From NCBI RefSeq assembly GCF_001812805.1, contig NZ_KV810449.1:1-64000 (forward strand): 64,000 bases of DNA, read 5' to 3'. Positions 1 to 8,834 of this stretch are shown piece after piece (position 1 is the stretch's first letter; the number at the start of each line of letters is the position of its first letter). Source of the stretch: Corynebacterium sp. HMSC078H07. Lineage in GTDB: Bacteria; Actinomycetota; Actinomycetes; Mycobacteriales; Mycobacteriaceae. The notes under the pieces were generated by a model, which saw only the letters and a program-made list of their open reading frames with translations, had not been told where the DNA came from and made no database searches. Both the position numbers and the translations under genes were made by a program.

Positions 1-2
1 AG

Positions 3-245
3 GTGCATCACCTGGTGCCGTGGAAGGCCGGTGGTACCACCGATCCGCCGAATCTGACCATGTTGTGCGCTTATCACAACGGGGTTAATGATGATGACCC
101 GGAGAAACCCACCGGTGCTGGCTACGTCTTCCGATTACGCGGCGACGTCACCTACGTCCCACCGTGGGCAGAACCAATCACCGCCCAGGCGGCCTACCAA
201 CAAGCACAGCAAGCTACAGCACGGGGACCAGACAAACCCGGTTAA
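3..245 (+). CDS. HNH endonuclease domain protein, C-terminal fragment (5' end outside window)
   Basis: The frame is open from the first bases of the window, so this is the tail of a longer gene. The visible 80 residues begin with the HNH-type metal/DNA-binding segment: a His-His-Leu-Val-Pro-Trp stretch followed about 20 residues later by Leu-Cys-Ala-Tyr-His-Asn. This arrangement is typical of the C terminus of actinobacterial DUF222/13E12-repeat HNH proteins, which often occur in several copies per genome. What they cut, if anything, is not established. The fragment ends in a Gln/Ala-rich tail and a TAA stop. About 190 bases without a convincing gene or terminator separate it from the converging tex gene. 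Confidence 0.75.
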   Translation: MHHLVPWKAGGTTDPPNLTMLCAYHNGVNDDDPEKPTGAGYVFRLRGDVTYVPPWAEPITAQAAYQQAQQATARGPDKPG

Positions 246-432
246 ACCGCCACGCACTACCGGACACGCATCACCGGTCGTGCAGGCGCCCAAACGGGCC
301 GCCCGGCGGGTAAATCGCCACGCGGACGCCCACCACAGGGCCTCCGCGACATCGGCGATCCCAGCTGCCGGTTGGACGCTGAAACGGGTGAACTCCCGAC
401 CGTTTGATCGATAGGGGGGTGGTTAAGCCTGT

Positions 433-2742
433 TTAGAAGCCAGCCTTCTTCAGAGCGTCAGCCATCGAGCTGCCACCACGGTCGGCGCGGCCGCGATCGG
501 AGCGCCCACCGCTACGAGCGAAAGTGCGGCGAGGGTTCTTTCCATCCGAGCGGCCACCACCGTTATTCCCGTTTCGGCGCTTGGGGGCGGGCTGGCCGGG
601 TTCGTCGTCGAGCCGCAGCGACAAGCCAATGCGCTGGCGCTCCACGTCGACTTCCATGACCTTCACCTTGACCACCTGGCCCGAGCGAACCACATCGTGC
701 GGGTCGGAGACAAACTTATGGCTCATGGCGGAGACGTGGACGAGGCCATCCTGGTGCACGCCCACATCGATAAACGCGCCAAAAGCCGCAACGTTCGTCA
801 CGGTGCCCTCCAGAATCATCCCCGGCTTCAAGTCTGAGACCTTGTCCACGCCTTCCTTGAACGTGGCGGTCTTAAACTCCGGGCGCGGGTCGCGGCCGGG
901 CTTGTCCAGCTCCGCGATGATGTCCGTAACGGTCGGGACGCCAAAGGTCTCGTCAGCGAAGTCGGACGGGCTAAGCTTTGTCAGCACCCGTGAATTACCA
1001 ATGAGCTCCGACACTCCCAGGCCGGTTTTCTCCGCAATGCGCGCCACCACCGGGTAGGCCTCCGGGTGTACGGCCGAGGCGTCGAGCGGATCCTTACCAC
1101 CGCTGATGCGCAAAAAGCCTGCCGCCTGCTCGAATGCCTTCGGCCCCAAGCGCGGCACCTTCTTCAGCTCCTTGCGCGAGGCAAACGTGCCATTCTCATC
1201 GCGATACGCCACGATGTTGGCGGCAATCGTGGAGTTCACGCCGGCCACGCGCTCCAGCAACGGAGCTGAGGCTGTATTGAGGTCCACGCCAACGCCATTC
1301 ACGGCATCCTCCACCACGCCGTCGAGGGTGCGGGCAAGCGCCACCTGGTTGACGTCGTGCTGGTACTGCCCCACGCCGATGGCCTTCGGGTCGATCTTCA
1401 CCAGCTCCGCCAGGGGGTCCTGCAGGCGGCGTGCGATGGAGACCGCGCCGCGCAAAGAGACGTCCATATCGGGGAATTCATCGGCCGCCAACTGCGAGGC
1501 CGAGTAGACGGAGGCGCCGGCCTCGGATACCACCACCGGCGTGGGGCGAGCACCTCCTGCTTGCGCGATGAGGTCAGCAACCTCGCCGGCCAGTTTCTCC
1601 GTCTCACGCGAGGCGGTACCGTTGCCAATCGCCATGAGGTCCACCGAATGGGCAGCGCTTAGCGACGCCAACTCCCTCACCGCCTCCGCCCACTTCTGCT
1701 GTGGCTGGTGCGGGTAGACAATCGTGGTGGCAAGCACCTTGCCCGTTGGGTCGACAACCGCGCACTTGACGCCATTGCGGTAACCGGGGTCCAAGCCCAA
1801 GGTGGCGCGCTGGCCAGCTGGGGCGGCCAAGAGCACGTCGCGCAGGTTGGTGGCGAAGACCTTGAGCGCCCCTTCTTCAGCCTTTTCCTTGAGCCGCATG
1901 CGCACGTCCAGACCGGAGGAGATGGAGAGTTTGGTGCGCCAGCCCCAGTGGACGGCGTCGGCAAGCCAGCGCGAGGTGGCAACATCAAGGTCGAAGCGGT
2001 CGGCAATAAGCCCCTCGTACACGGCGTCGTCCCCGGCATCGAGGTTGAGCTGCAGCACGCCCTCGTTCTCACCGCGCAACAGCGCCAGGATGCGGTGCGA
2101 GGGCAATTTTTCAAAGGGCTCAGAGAATTCGAAGTAGTCTTTGAACTTCGCTCCCTCGGCTTCCTTACCTTCCACCACGCCGGAGTTCATGGAACCACTA
2201 GAGTACATGCGCTCACGGACCTCACCGACGAGGTCGGCATCCAGCGCGAAACGGTCGATGAGGATGGAACGTGCGCCATCGAGGGCCTTCTTAGTGTCCT
2301 CAAACCCCTCGGTGAGGTACTCCCCCGCCAGCTCCGCCGGGTCCGCAGTGGGATTGTCAATGAGCTTATCCGTGAGCGGTTCGAGGCCTGCCTCGCGCGC
2401 GATATCCGCCTTAGTCTTGCGTCGCTTCTTGTACGGCAAGTAAAGGTCTTCCAGGCGCGCCTTTGTCTCACACGCCACGATGAGCGCGCGCAGCTCCTCG
2501 GTCATCTTGCCCTGCTCCTCAATCGCGGACAAGACGGTCTCCTTGCGCTCCTCCAGCTCGCGCAGGTAGGTGGAGCGTTCCTCGATGATGCGCAGCTGGG
2601 AATCATCCAACCCGCCCGTGGCTTCCTTGCGGTAACGAGCGATGAACGGAACGGTATTACCCTCCGCCATGAGCGTGAGGGCGGCGTCGACGAACTGTTC
2701 TTTCACGCCCAGCTCGCCGGCGATGGTGGCTGCGATATTCAC
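433..2742 (-). CDS. tex: Tex family RNA-binding transcription accessory protein
   Basis: A 769-residue protein with the full Tex architecture: an N-terminal helical Tex region (about 1-300), a YqgF/RNase H-like domain (about 313-450, starting at GLDPGYRNG), helix-hairpin-helix repeats (about 485-550) and an S1 RNA-binding domain (about 638-712, [16 protein letters not shown]). A basic Arg/Gly/Ser tail follows. Length matches the family (about 720-780). Tex proteins bind nucleic acid and are linked to transcription and stress tolerance; the exact role in actinobacteria is uncertain. The start is GTG, preceded by AAAGAGG four bases upstream. It lies 42 bases downstream of the trmD-associated small gene and could be cotranscribed with it. 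Confidence 0.93.
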   Translation of the reverse strand: MNIAATIAGELGVKEQFVDAALTLMAEGNTVPFIARYRKEATGGLDDSQLRIIEERSTYLRELEERKETVLSAIEEQGKMTEELRALIVACETKARLEDLYLPYKKRRKTKADIAREAGLEPLTDKLIDNPTADPAELAGEYLTEGFEDTKKALDGARSILIDRFALDADLVGEVRERMYSSGSMNSGVVEGKEAEGAKFKDYFEFSEPFEKLPSHRILALLRGENEGVLQLNLDAGDDAVYEGLIADRFDLDVATSRWLADAVHWGWRTKLSISSGLDVRMRLKEKAEEGALKVFATNLRDVLLAAPAGQRATLGLDPGYRNGVKCAVVDPTGKVLATTIVYPHQPQQKWAEAVRELASLSAAHSVDLMAIGNGTASRETEKLAGEVADLIAQAGGARPTPVVVSEAGASVYSASQLAADEFPDMDVSLRGAVSIARRLQDPLAELVKIDPKAIGVGQYQHDVNQVALARTLDGVVEDAVNGVGVDLNTASAPLLERVAGVNSTIAANIVAYRDENGTFASRKELKKVPRLGPKAFEQAAGFLRISGGKDPLDASAVHPEAYPVVARIAEKTGLGVSELIGNSRVLTKLSPSDFADETFGVPTVTDIIAELDKPGRDPRPEFKTATFKEGVDKVSDLKPGMILEGTVTNVAAFGAFIDVGVHQDGLVHVSAMSHKFVSDPHDVVRSGQVVKVKVMEVDVERQRIGLSLRLDDEPGQPAPKRRNGNNGGGRSDGKNPRRTFARSGGRSDRGRADRGGSSMADALKKAGF

Positions 2743-2784
2743 AAAACCTCTTTGTATGGGTCGGGGACTTAAGACCTTCCCACC

Positions 2785-3153
2785 CTATACCCCGCCCTGC
2801 CACGCGCAGGAAGTGCCTAACCCAAACTCGGTATGCCCAATTTCTGAGGTGCCGTACCACAAGGTATGCGGCGGCAGGCAATCCGCAACTACCGTGGTCA
2901 CCTTCGTCAGTGGCAGATCGGAAGAAGCATTGACGATGACGCGCCACACGTGTTCGCTCACCGGAGGGTGGCCGTGGTTGTTCATATACTCATTGACTAG
3001 GATGTTGTCCGGCTCGCAGGTAAAAGACACGATCTCAGCATTGATGTCTCGCGGCTCGACGCCGCCCTCGCGTAGGCGCTGCGGCATGTCCGCTAGGACC
3101 TGGTTCCATTCAGCTTCAGTCATCAAGATTGACAGGTCAGTGCTCACGTCCAT
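2785..3153 (-). CDS. Conserved-looking hypothetical protein translationally coupled to trmD
   Basis: A 122-residue acidic soluble protein that I do not recognise. Its ATG overlaps the last ten bases of trmD, and a strong SD sequence (AAGGAGG) lies inside the trmD 3' end at correct spacing, so it is clearly translated as the last gene of rimM-trmD. The protein contains a central segment with Val-Trp-Arg-Val-Ile-Val-Asn and Thr-Val-Val-Ala-Asp-Cys-Leu-Pro-Pro, plus three Cys residues; there is no signal peptide or membrane helix. The context (16S maturation factor and tRNA methylase) hints at an RNA or translation link, but that is inference only. Confidence 0.7.
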   Translation of the reverse strand: MDVSTDLSILMTEAEWNQVLADMPQRLREGGVEPRDINAEIVSFTCEPDNILVNEYMNNHGHPPVSEHVWRVIVNASSDLPLTKVTTVVADCLPPHTLWYGTSEIGHTEFGLGTSCAWQGGV

Positions 3154-3998
3154 GACGTATCCTCCTTCAGAGCTTCAAGGTATGCGCGGTCAGCAGCATC
3201 CAATTCAGCTGTCTCGAGCAGCTCGGGACGGCGCTCCAGTGTCCGCTTTAGCGACTGCTCGCGGCGCCAGCGGTCCACCTTGGCGTGGTCACCGGATGTA
3301 AGAACGTCTGGTACGGGAAGGCCACGCCACTCGCGGGGCTTGGTGTAGCTTGGCCCTTCCAAAAGACCGTCAGAAAAAGAATCCTCCTCATGGGAACGCC
3401 GATTTCCCAGCACGCCCGGGATAAGGCGCACCACGGCCTCCGCGATGACAAGCGCCGCCACCTCACCGCCGATGAGCACGTAGTCCCCGATCGAGACTTC
3501 CCGCACGCGGTAGCGCTTAGCGGCATCCTCCACAACGCGCTGGTCAATCCCCTCATAGCGCCCACAAGCGAACACGATGTGCTCCTCAGCCGACCACGCC
3601 TGTGCATCTTCCTGTCTAAAAGGTTGTCCCGCCGGGGTCGGCACAATAAGCAGAGGTTTTTCTTCGGCGCTGGGCTCGGCGTAAGCGCGGGATTCCACGC
3701 CGTGGATATCGTCGTGCCGCGGCTTTGACAGGTGCGGAAGGGCACTGTCGAGATCGGTTGCGGAGGCGGTGCCGGAGGAGACGTCGTCAAGCGCAGGGCC
3801 CCACACCTCAGGTTTCATCACCATCCCGGGCCCACCCCCATACGGGGAATCATCGACGGACTTGTGCACGTCCGTAGCCCATTGGCGCAGGTCATGAACA
3901 CCCACGGCGAGCTTTCCTTGCTCAATCGCCTTGCCCAGCAGCGCGTGACGCAACGGGTCGAGGTACTCGGGAAAAATAGTAACAACGTCGATTCTCAT
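3144..3998 (-). CDS. trmD: tRNA (guanine37-N1)-methyltransferase
   Basis: TrmD uses S-adenosylmethionine to methylate G37 next to the anticodon, which prevents frameshifting. The 284-residue product shows the SPOUT-fold hallmarks: [13 protein letters not shown] near residue 53, [11 protein letters not shown], the knot segment [13 protein letters not shown], and the catalytic-Asp segment [13 protein letters not shown]. It is about 30 residues longer than the E. coli enzyme because of an insertion around residues 74-115. It overlaps rimM by four bases (ATGA) upstream and the unknown 122-residue gene by ten bases downstream, so the three genes form one operon. Confidence 0.96.
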   Translation of the reverse strand: MRIDVVTIFPEYLDPLRHALLGKAIEQGKLAVGVHDLRQWATDVHKSVDDSPYGGGPGMVMKPEVWGPALDDVSSGTASATDLDSALPHLSKPRHDDIHGVESRAYAEPSAEEKPLLIVPTPAGQPFRQEDAQAWSAEEHIVFACGRYEGIDQRVVEDAAKRYRVREVSIGDYVLIGGEVAALVIAEAVVRLIPGVLGNRRSHEEDSFSDGLLEGPSYTKPREWRGLPVPDVLTSGDHAKVDRWRREQSLKRTLERRPELLETAELDAADRAYLEALKEDTSWT

Positions 3999-4495
3999 AG
4001 CTCGAGCAGCCCCTCTGGCGGGGTAATCGTGCAGGTGCCGGTATCAAGGTCTACGTCGGGGACAATCTCCTCCACGAAGGGAACCAGCGCTTCCTTACCG
4101 CTCGTCAGCTCGACTTCGAGCAGTGACTGCGTGGGACCATGCGTAACTCCGGTCACTTCCCCAATGTCCTGGCCGTCCAGTAATACGCGCAGCCCCTCCA
4201 ACTCGTGGTCATAGAAGCCGTCGTCGTCCGGATCCTCGATGGGTTCCGCAAAGAACTGGGTTCCGCGTAGCGAGTCCGCCGCGGTACGGTCGGGTATTTC
4301 CTTAAAGCTAATAAGCAGACGCCCCTTATGTGCGCGGAGCGTGGCGATAGTGAGCTCGTGTTCCTTCTTTCCTTGTTTGCCGTGAAGGACCTCGCCCACA
4401 ACGTAGCGTTCCTCGGGGGAATCCGTAGTTACCTCAACGGCAACCTCGCCTTTGATGCCGTGGGACTTCACCACGCGACCAATAAGTAGTTCCAT
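3995..4495 (-). CDS. rimM: 16S rRNA processing protein RimM
   Basis: RimM assists maturation of the 30S head domain and binds ribosomal protein S19. The 166-residue sequence has the N-terminal RimM beta-barrel ([19 protein letters not shown], residues 7-25) and a C-terminal PRC-barrel-like half ([16 protein letters not shown] onward). The start ATG has only a poor SD sequence but a TAAGCT box seven bases upstream, suggesting a leaderless transcript. It opens the rimM-trmD-hypothetical operon. In many bacteria rpsP, rimM and trmD are adjacent; here rpsP is separated by the cupin and TetR genes, which run the other way. Confidence 0.95.
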   Translation of the reverse strand: MELLIGRVVKSHGIKGEVAVEVTTDSPEERYVVGEVLHGKQGKKEHELTIATLRAHKGRLLISFKEIPDRTAADSLRGTQFFAEPIEDPDDDGFYDHELEGLRVLLDGQDIGEVTGVTHGPTQSLLEVELTSGKEALVPFVEEIVPDVDLDTGTCTITPPEGLLEL

Positions 4496-4502
4496 ACCCT
4501 AA

Positions 4503-4508
4503 AGCTTA
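4503..4508 (-). promoter_or_regulatory. Candidate -10 box of rimM (leaderless)
   Basis: TAAGCT on the minus strand ends seven bases before the rimM ATG, which would place the transcription start on or next to the start codon. No good SD sequence competes. It shares a 33-base gap with the divergent cupin -10 box. The call rests on position and the TAnnnT pattern only. Confidence 0.45.
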
Positions 4509-4514
4509 ACGGGC

Positions 4515-4520
4515 TAACCT
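4515..4520 (+). promoter_or_regulatory. Candidate -10 box of the cupin gene (leaderless)
   Basis: TAACCT lies eight bases before the cupin ATG. Its -35 region would fall on the first codons of rimM, so the two divergent promoters overlap physically. The call rests on position and the TAnnnT pattern only. Confidence 0.4.
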
Positions 4521-4528
4521 GGAAAAGT

Positions 4529-4927
4529 ATGACTGACCTTCCCATCAATGATGTCACCACGTTCGGCGATGCGACCCACGACGGTTCTGTGCTCACTACT
4601 CTGAACCTGCTCGACGAAGCTCCAACTCCCGACTCCACGCGCCCACGACCAGTGGTCAAACGTGTGCTTAGTGCCGACGGCGCGAACCTGATTCTCTTTT
4701 CATTCACGCCTGGCCAGGATCTTCCTGATCACAAGGCAGCACACCCGATTACGGTCCAGGTACTGCTGGGTGCGGTGACCTTTAGCTGCGGGGAACAAGA
4801 AGAAACCCTCACTCCTGGGTACATCGTGCACCTCCCGGCATATGTTCCCCATGCGGTATCTTGTCGCGATGAACCGGCGCTCATGCTGCTCACGATGTTG
4901 ACACCGAACACTAGCACGAATGTATAG
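4529..4927 (+). CDS. Cupin domain protein
   Basis: A 132-residue single-domain cupin. Residues about 60-120 carry the two cupin motifs: PGQDLPDHKAAHPITVQVLLG (with DHKAAH as the metal-binding region) and GYIVHLPAYVPHAV (second-motif His). The enzymatic or sensory role is not predictable; related small cupins bind a metal and act as isomerases, dioxygenases or sensors. It is followed 23 bases later by a TetR-type regulator on the same strand, so the pair may respond to a common ligand (inference). The start is chosen at an ATG next to a TAACCT box, without an SD sequence. Confidence 0.85.
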   Translation: MTDLPINDVTTFGDATHDGSVLTTLNLLDEAPTPDSTRPRPVVKRVLSADGANLILFSFTPGQDLPDHKAAHPITVQVLLGAVTFSCGEQEETLTPGYIVHLPAYVPHAVSCRDEPALMLLTMLTPNTSTNV

Positions 4928-4950
4928 ACACGTAGTAGCATCGTTTTATC

Positions 4951-5619
4951 GTGAACAGTTCTAAGCCTTACCACCACGGAAATTTGCATGAGGCGATCCT
5001 CCACGAGGCGATCGCCCTTGGCCGCGAAGGTGGCCCCCAAGCCGTCACGATTCGCGCAGCCACTCGCGCAGTTGGGGTCTCCCCCACTGCGGCATACCGC
5101 CACTTTAAAGACCAAGCCGAGCTTCTCGACGCCGTCTCTGACGTCGCCACCACTGAGCTCATTAATCGCCTCAGCGCTGCTTTTCAGGACACCGAGGGCA
5201 CCATCGTGGACAAGATGATGGCGGCCGGGTTTGCCTACTACCACTACGCCCTCGATGAGCCAGGCTTTTTCGAATGCATGATGGCCTCACGAGGCTACGA
5301 CATTCCCGGCGGCTTGGCAGCCGCGACCGACGGGCCTGGCGAGGACCCGCGTGTGCAAGCCACGTATAACTTTTATGACTACATGGAGCAATACGCTCGT
5401 GAAAGTGGGCAGACCCCGGACCGGAAGCACATGATGCGCAACTGCTTGGCGGGGTGGTCCACGGTGCATGGCTTTACCGTCCTGTGCACGAGCGGCCACT
5501 TGGCGTCGCTATCGGATGAAGAGAGAGAAGAGATGGCGAAGGCCGTCTTTGCCGCCGCAATTCGTGGCTTGGACTTTGAGAATTCCTCGGATCCTCATCG
5601 CTATCACAACAAAGCATAA
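4951..5619 (+). CDS. TetR/AcrR family transcriptional regulator (WHG-type C-terminal domain)
   Basis: A 222-residue repressor-type protein. The N-terminal helix-turn-helix (about residues 12-65) includes AVTIRAATRAVGVSPTAAYR and HFKDQAELLDAV, typical of TetR. The C-terminal ligand domain contains a Trp-Ser-Thr-Val-His-Gly-Phe segment near residue 170, characteristic of the WHG subgroup (TetR_C_33). It starts at GTG with TAGCAT nine bases upstream and no SD sequence. It is cotranscribable with the preceding cupin gene. Targets are unknown; self-regulation and control of the cupin gene are the natural guesses. A terminator hairpin follows directly. Confidence 0.88.
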   Translation: MNSSKPYHHGNLHEAILHEAIALGREGGPQAVTIRAATRAVGVSPTAAYRHFKDQAELLDAVSDVATTELINRLSAAFQDTEGTIVDKMMAAGFAYYHYALDEPGFFECMMASRGYDIPGGLAAATDGPGEDPRVQATYNFYDYMEQYARESGQTPDRKHMMRNCLAGWSTVHGFTVLCTSGHLASLSDEEREEMAKAVFAAAIRGLDFENSSDPHRYHNKA

Positions 5620-5622
5620 AAT

Positions 5623-5656
5623 AATCCCCGCTGGCCAACACAGGCAAGCGGGGATT
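5623..5656 (-). terminator. Rho-independent terminator of rpsP (possibly bidirectional)
   Basis: Ten-base perfect stem (AATCCCCGCT / AGCGGGGATT) with a 14-base loop. On the minus strand it is followed by ATTTTATG, fitting termination of rpsP. It also sits just after the TetR gene stop on the other strand. Confidence 0.75.
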
Positions 5657-5673
5657 AAGTATTTCGAGTGCGA

Positions 5674-6198
5674 TTACTCTGCGGACTCTTCAGTCTCAGC
5701 AGACTCGGACTCCTCGGCCTCAGCGGCCTCTTCCTCAGCCTTAGCAGCCTCAGCAGCAGCGGCCTCCTCGGCAGCCTTCTCAGCGGCAGCCTTAGCCTCG
5801 GCCTCTTCCTTGGCCTTACGCTTCTTCTCGGTGATGGCCTCGATGGTCGGACCGTTGTTTGCCTCAGCCAGAGCAGCGTTGAAGAGATCCAGCTTGGACG
5901 GCTTCTCTTCAGCAACCTTCAGGGTGCCTTCTGCGCCCGGCAGGCCCTTGAACTTCTGCCAGTCACCGGTCACCTTAAGCAGGGCGAGAACCGGCTCGGT
6001 CGGCTGAGCGCCGACGCCCAGCCAGTACTGTGCGCGCTCGGAATCGATCTTGATGAGGGACGGCTCCTGCTTCGGCTGGTAGATACCAATGTTCTCGATA
6101 GCCTTGCCGGAACGGCGGGTGCGAGCGTCAGCAACAATGACGCGGTACTCAGCGTTGCGGATCTTGCCGATACGCTGAAGCTTGATCTTTACAGCCAT
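5674..6198 (-). CDS. rpsP: 30S ribosomal protein S16 with long acidic/Ala-rich tail
   Basis: The first ~85 residues are canonical S16 ([12 protein letters not shown] start, [23 protein letters not shown]). The product is 174 residues, about twice the usual 80-100. After residue ~115 comes a low-complexity tail of Ala, Glu and Lys, predicted to be helical, ending in Glu/Ser-rich sequence. Extended S16 tails occur in actinobacteria, and this is one of the longer ones I would expect. The start is certain: AAAGGAG six bases before ATG. It is monocistronic here, with a strong terminator downstream. Confidence 0.96.
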   Translation of the reverse strand: MAVKIKLQRIGKIRNAEYRVIVADARTRRSGKAIENIGIYQPKQEPSLIKIDSERAQYWLGVGAQPTEPVLALLKVTGDWQKFKGLPGAEGTLKVAEEKPSKLDLFNAALAEANNGPTIEAITEKKRKAKEEAEAKAAAEKAAEEAAAAEAAKAEEEAAEAEESESAETEESAE

Positions 6199-6492
6199 GA
6201 TTGGCTCCTTTTCTAGTCACCGGGCAGTGCAGTCACGCGCCTGGAATGGCGCGCCGGTTCAACCCTTGGATTTATCCTGCGCGTGACGTGCCGGCCGTCC
6301 GTAGGCGGTTGCGGCGTTACGCAGAAATGAAGTTATCAGTGTTATCCACGCACGGTACGCGGACAACCTCACTAACTTTAGCGATATAGGTGGAAAATAG
6401 GAAATCCACCCTTTCGCCGCAGTTTTATGCCCCTCCCCGTGAAAGGGGTAGTCTGTAATGCGGTCAATTCGCTGCCACACATAGATCTTTTT

Positions 6493-8751
6493 ATGACTCA
6501 ACAAGCCCCATCCAGATTCCGCTACCGCTACGACCTTGACGGCCTGCGTGGCATCGCGATCGCTTTGGTCGTGATTTACCACGTCTTCGTCGGCCGTGTC
6601 TCGGGTGGCGTGGACGTCTTCCTGTTGCTGTCCGGTTACTTCTTCCTGGGTTCCCAGCTTCGCTACGCCGCACGCCCGAATGCCTCCCTCAACCCGTGGT
6701 GGCCCATCTGGCGAACGATTCGCCGCCTCGTGCCCGCCCTAGTGCTGGTTATCGGCGCAAGCTATATTCTCGTGTGGCTGTTCGCCCCAGAGCTCATGAA
6801 CACCGAGCTCACCAAGCAGATTACGGCGACGGTCTTTTACTACCAGAACTGGGAGCTAGCGCGTCAAAATGCCGACTATGCGGCGGCATCAGCGACGACA
6901 TCACCGCTGCAGCACATGTGGTCCATGGCAGTACAGGGCCAGTTCTATCTCATCGGCATCCTGTTCGCCCTTGGCTTGGCGGCGTTTATGCGGCTGCGCC
7001 CGAAGCACACGGGCCTTACTCCCCAGCGCTTCCCCACCGTCAATTCGATTGCTGGCCCCATTCTAATTGTGGTCACCATCGCGTCCTTCGCCTACGCTAG
7101 CCGCGACGGCCTCTTCGGCACCCCGGAGAACTACTACTCCACGTGGTCGCGCGCGTGGGAGCTCACTTTAGGTGCTGTGCTGGTGATTTATGGCTCGCGC
7201 CTGCAGATGCCGCAGCGTCTGTCTAACATCGCCGTTGCCGTGGGTTTGGCTGCTCTGGCCTGCACGGGCCTTGTCATTTCCGATACTTTGGCATTCCCCG
7301 GCCCACTGTCGCTACTGCCGATTGGCGGCGCTGTACTCATCATCATCGGCTCCGGTGGTTCCTTCTCCCGTGTGTTGACCTCCCGTATCTCGCGCTGGCT
7401 GGGTGATATTGCTTATCCCCTCTACCTATGGCACTGGCCCCTGCTCATTATCTTTACGGTAGCTCTGGGTCTGGAGACTCCTCCATGGTGGCTGGGCGTC
7501 ATCATCATCACGGTGTCGCTGGGGTTGGCGGATGTGACTCATCGATTCGTCGAGAAGCCTCTGCGTCAGCACCGCAAACGCCCGCTTGCCGACGATCTCC
7601 CAGTGCACCGCGGCCTCGCTGACTTGCGCACCCGCAAGGGCGCTGCTCGCGGAGTTGGCGGCGTCGTGGTGGCCGCCTGCACCGTGGCGCTCGTGGCTAT
7701 TCAGCCACTGTGGGCACGTACTTTGGACGAAGCCAATGCTGAGGTGCTGGATCCGGCGCTCTACCCGGGCGCAACCACCTTCCCCTATGGCATCACGCCT
7801 CCCGATAACGTCGAATTTAAGCCTGACCCCATCTTGGCACGCGGTATTACTCCGCCGGTGGCGGATAACTGGTGCTTTATTCCGGAGGACCAACCCACGG
7901 ACTACTTCTTCGAAACCCGCAGAGACGGCGAAACTCCCTGTGTCTTTGGCGATATGGATTCCGATGTCGAGGTGTTCTTGGTGGGAGGTTCGCACGCCGA
8001 ACAATACTCCTCTGCTTTGGATTACTTGGGCCGTGAGATGGGCTTTAAGCTTGTCCCGCTCACTCGTGTGGGCTGCCCAATTGAGTTGGGCGATGAGCTC
8101 TCTGTGAAGCCCGAGTGCGCAGAATGGAGCAAACACGCCGTGCAGCGCATCATCGATGCCGACCCAGCCTTGGTGGTGTCGAACTCGACCCGTCCTGGCC
8201 AGCCCTTCGGCCACGGCCCCGACGCTGTCCCGCCAGGATACAAGGCCTTTTGGGACGAGCTGGCGAAGCACGAGATTCCCTTCGTAGGTTTCCGCGATAA
8301 CCCGTGGGGTTTCGATGATGAAGGCAACGGGCTGGAGTTTGATGAATGCTACGTTGCCACCAAGGATGCTCTGGGCTGTGGCATGCGCTTCGAGGAAGTC
8401 TACGAGAGCTACGACCCTGGTGCCGCAGTCTTGTCGCAGTACCAGAACATGCTGGCGGTGGATACCTCCAAGTGGTTCTGCAACGATGCTGGCGACTGCC
8501 CCGTTGTCATCGGCAACGTGATGGTCTACCGCGATATGCACCACTTCACGAAGGCCTTCGCTGATTCCATGATCCCGCTCATCCGTGACATCATCACGCC
8601 GATTCTCAACGGTGAAACGGTCCAGCAGGAAGCTCCAGAGATTCCGGCGCAAGCAGCAGCCGCGGATTCACAGCAGTCCACTCCTGCTCCCGCCTCAACA
8701 CAGAATCAGCCTGTCCCCTACCCGCTGTACCCGGCAGGCCAAGCTATCTAA
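6493..8751 (+). CDS. Membrane acyltransferase with C-terminal SGNH domain (OafA/YrhL type)
   Basis: A 752-residue protein. Residues about 12-370 form the acyltransferase-3 membrane domain with some ten or eleven helices, opening with YDLDGLRGIAIALVVIYHV (the conserved Arg/His region). Residues about 470-715 look like an extracytoplasmic SGNH esterase/transferase domain: VGGSHAEQY with Ser500, and a DMHH motif at 681-684 as the Asp-x-x-His catalytic block. The usual Asp before the Ser is Gly here. The tail is Pro/Gln/Ala-rich. Such proteins O-acylate cell-wall or surface glycans or lipids; the substrate is unknown. The start is taken at MTQQAPSRF because the TM segment follows at normal distance; upstream in-frame codons lack an SD sequence. 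Confidence 0.88.
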   Translation: MTQQAPSRFRYRYDLDGLRGIAIALVVIYHVFVGRVSGGVDVFLLLSGYFFLGSQLRYAARPNASLNPWWPIWRTIRRLVPALVLVIGASYILVWLFAPELMNTELTKQITATVFYYQNWELARQNADYAAASATTSPLQHMWSMAVQGQFYLIGILFALGLAAFMRLRPKHTGLTPQRFPTVNSIAGPILIVVTIASFAYASRDGLFGTPENYYSTWSRAWELTLGAVLVIYGSRLQMPQRLSNIAVAVGLAALACTGLVISDTLAFPGPLSLLPIGGAVLIIIGSGGSFSRVLTSRISRWLGDIAYPLYLWHWPLLIIFTVALGLETPPWWLGVIIITVSLGLADVTHRFVEKPLRQHRKRPLADDLPVHRGLADLRTRKGAARGVGGVVVAACTVALVAIQPLWARTLDEANAEVLDPALYPGATTFPYGITPPDNVEFKPDPILARGITPPVADNWCFIPEDQPTDYFFETRRDGETPCVFGDMDSDVEVFLVGGSHAEQYSSALDYLGREMGFKLVPLTRVGCPIELGDELSVKPECAEWSKHAVQRIIDADPALVVSNSTRPGQPFGHGPDAVPPGYKAFWDELAKHEIPFVGFRDNPWGFDDEGNGLEFDECYVATKDALGCGMRFEEVYESYDPGAAVLSQYQNMLAVDTSKWFCNDAGDCPVVIGNVMVYRDMHHFTKAFADSMIPLIRDIITPILNGETVQQEAPEIPAQAAAADSQQSTPAPASTQNQPVPYPLYPAGQAI

Positions 8752-8766
8752 GCTGCCTATCCAAGC

Positions 8767-8785
8767 GGCCTATCCACGATAGGCC
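8767..8785 (+). terminator. Short hairpin downstream of the acyltransferase gene
   Basis: GGCCTATC / GATAGGCC, eight-base perfect stem with a CAC loop, 15 bases after the acyltransferase stop. There is no downstream T-run on the plus strand, so it may be a weak terminator or an mRNA 3' end stabiliser. Confidence 0.4.
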
Positions 8786-8791
8786 GGAAAA

Positions 8792-8821
8792 ATGGCCCGT
8801 GGGATGTTTCCCACGGGCCAT
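8792..8821 (-). terminator. Strong rho-independent terminator of ffh
   Basis: Thirteen-base perfect stem (ATGGCCCGTGGGA / TCCCACGGGCCAT) with a four-base loop, located 13 bases past the ffh stop. On the minus strand it runs into TTTTTCC, a good U-tract. It also separates ffh from the converging acyltransferase gene. Confidence 0.88.
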
Positions 8822-8834
8822 CACTGTTGTGCGC

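Noticed and set aside
88-414. Plus-strand frame overlapping the end of the HNH gene
   Set aside because: Overlaps the HNH frame, is rich in Pro/Arg/Thr as expected for an off-frame reading, and has no SD sequence.
7426-8652. Long open frame (408 codons) on the minus strand inside the acyltransferase gene
   Set aside because: It is antisense to a protein with clear domain motifs, has no SD sequence, and its translation has no recognisable features. High GC coding sequence readily leaves the antisense frame open.
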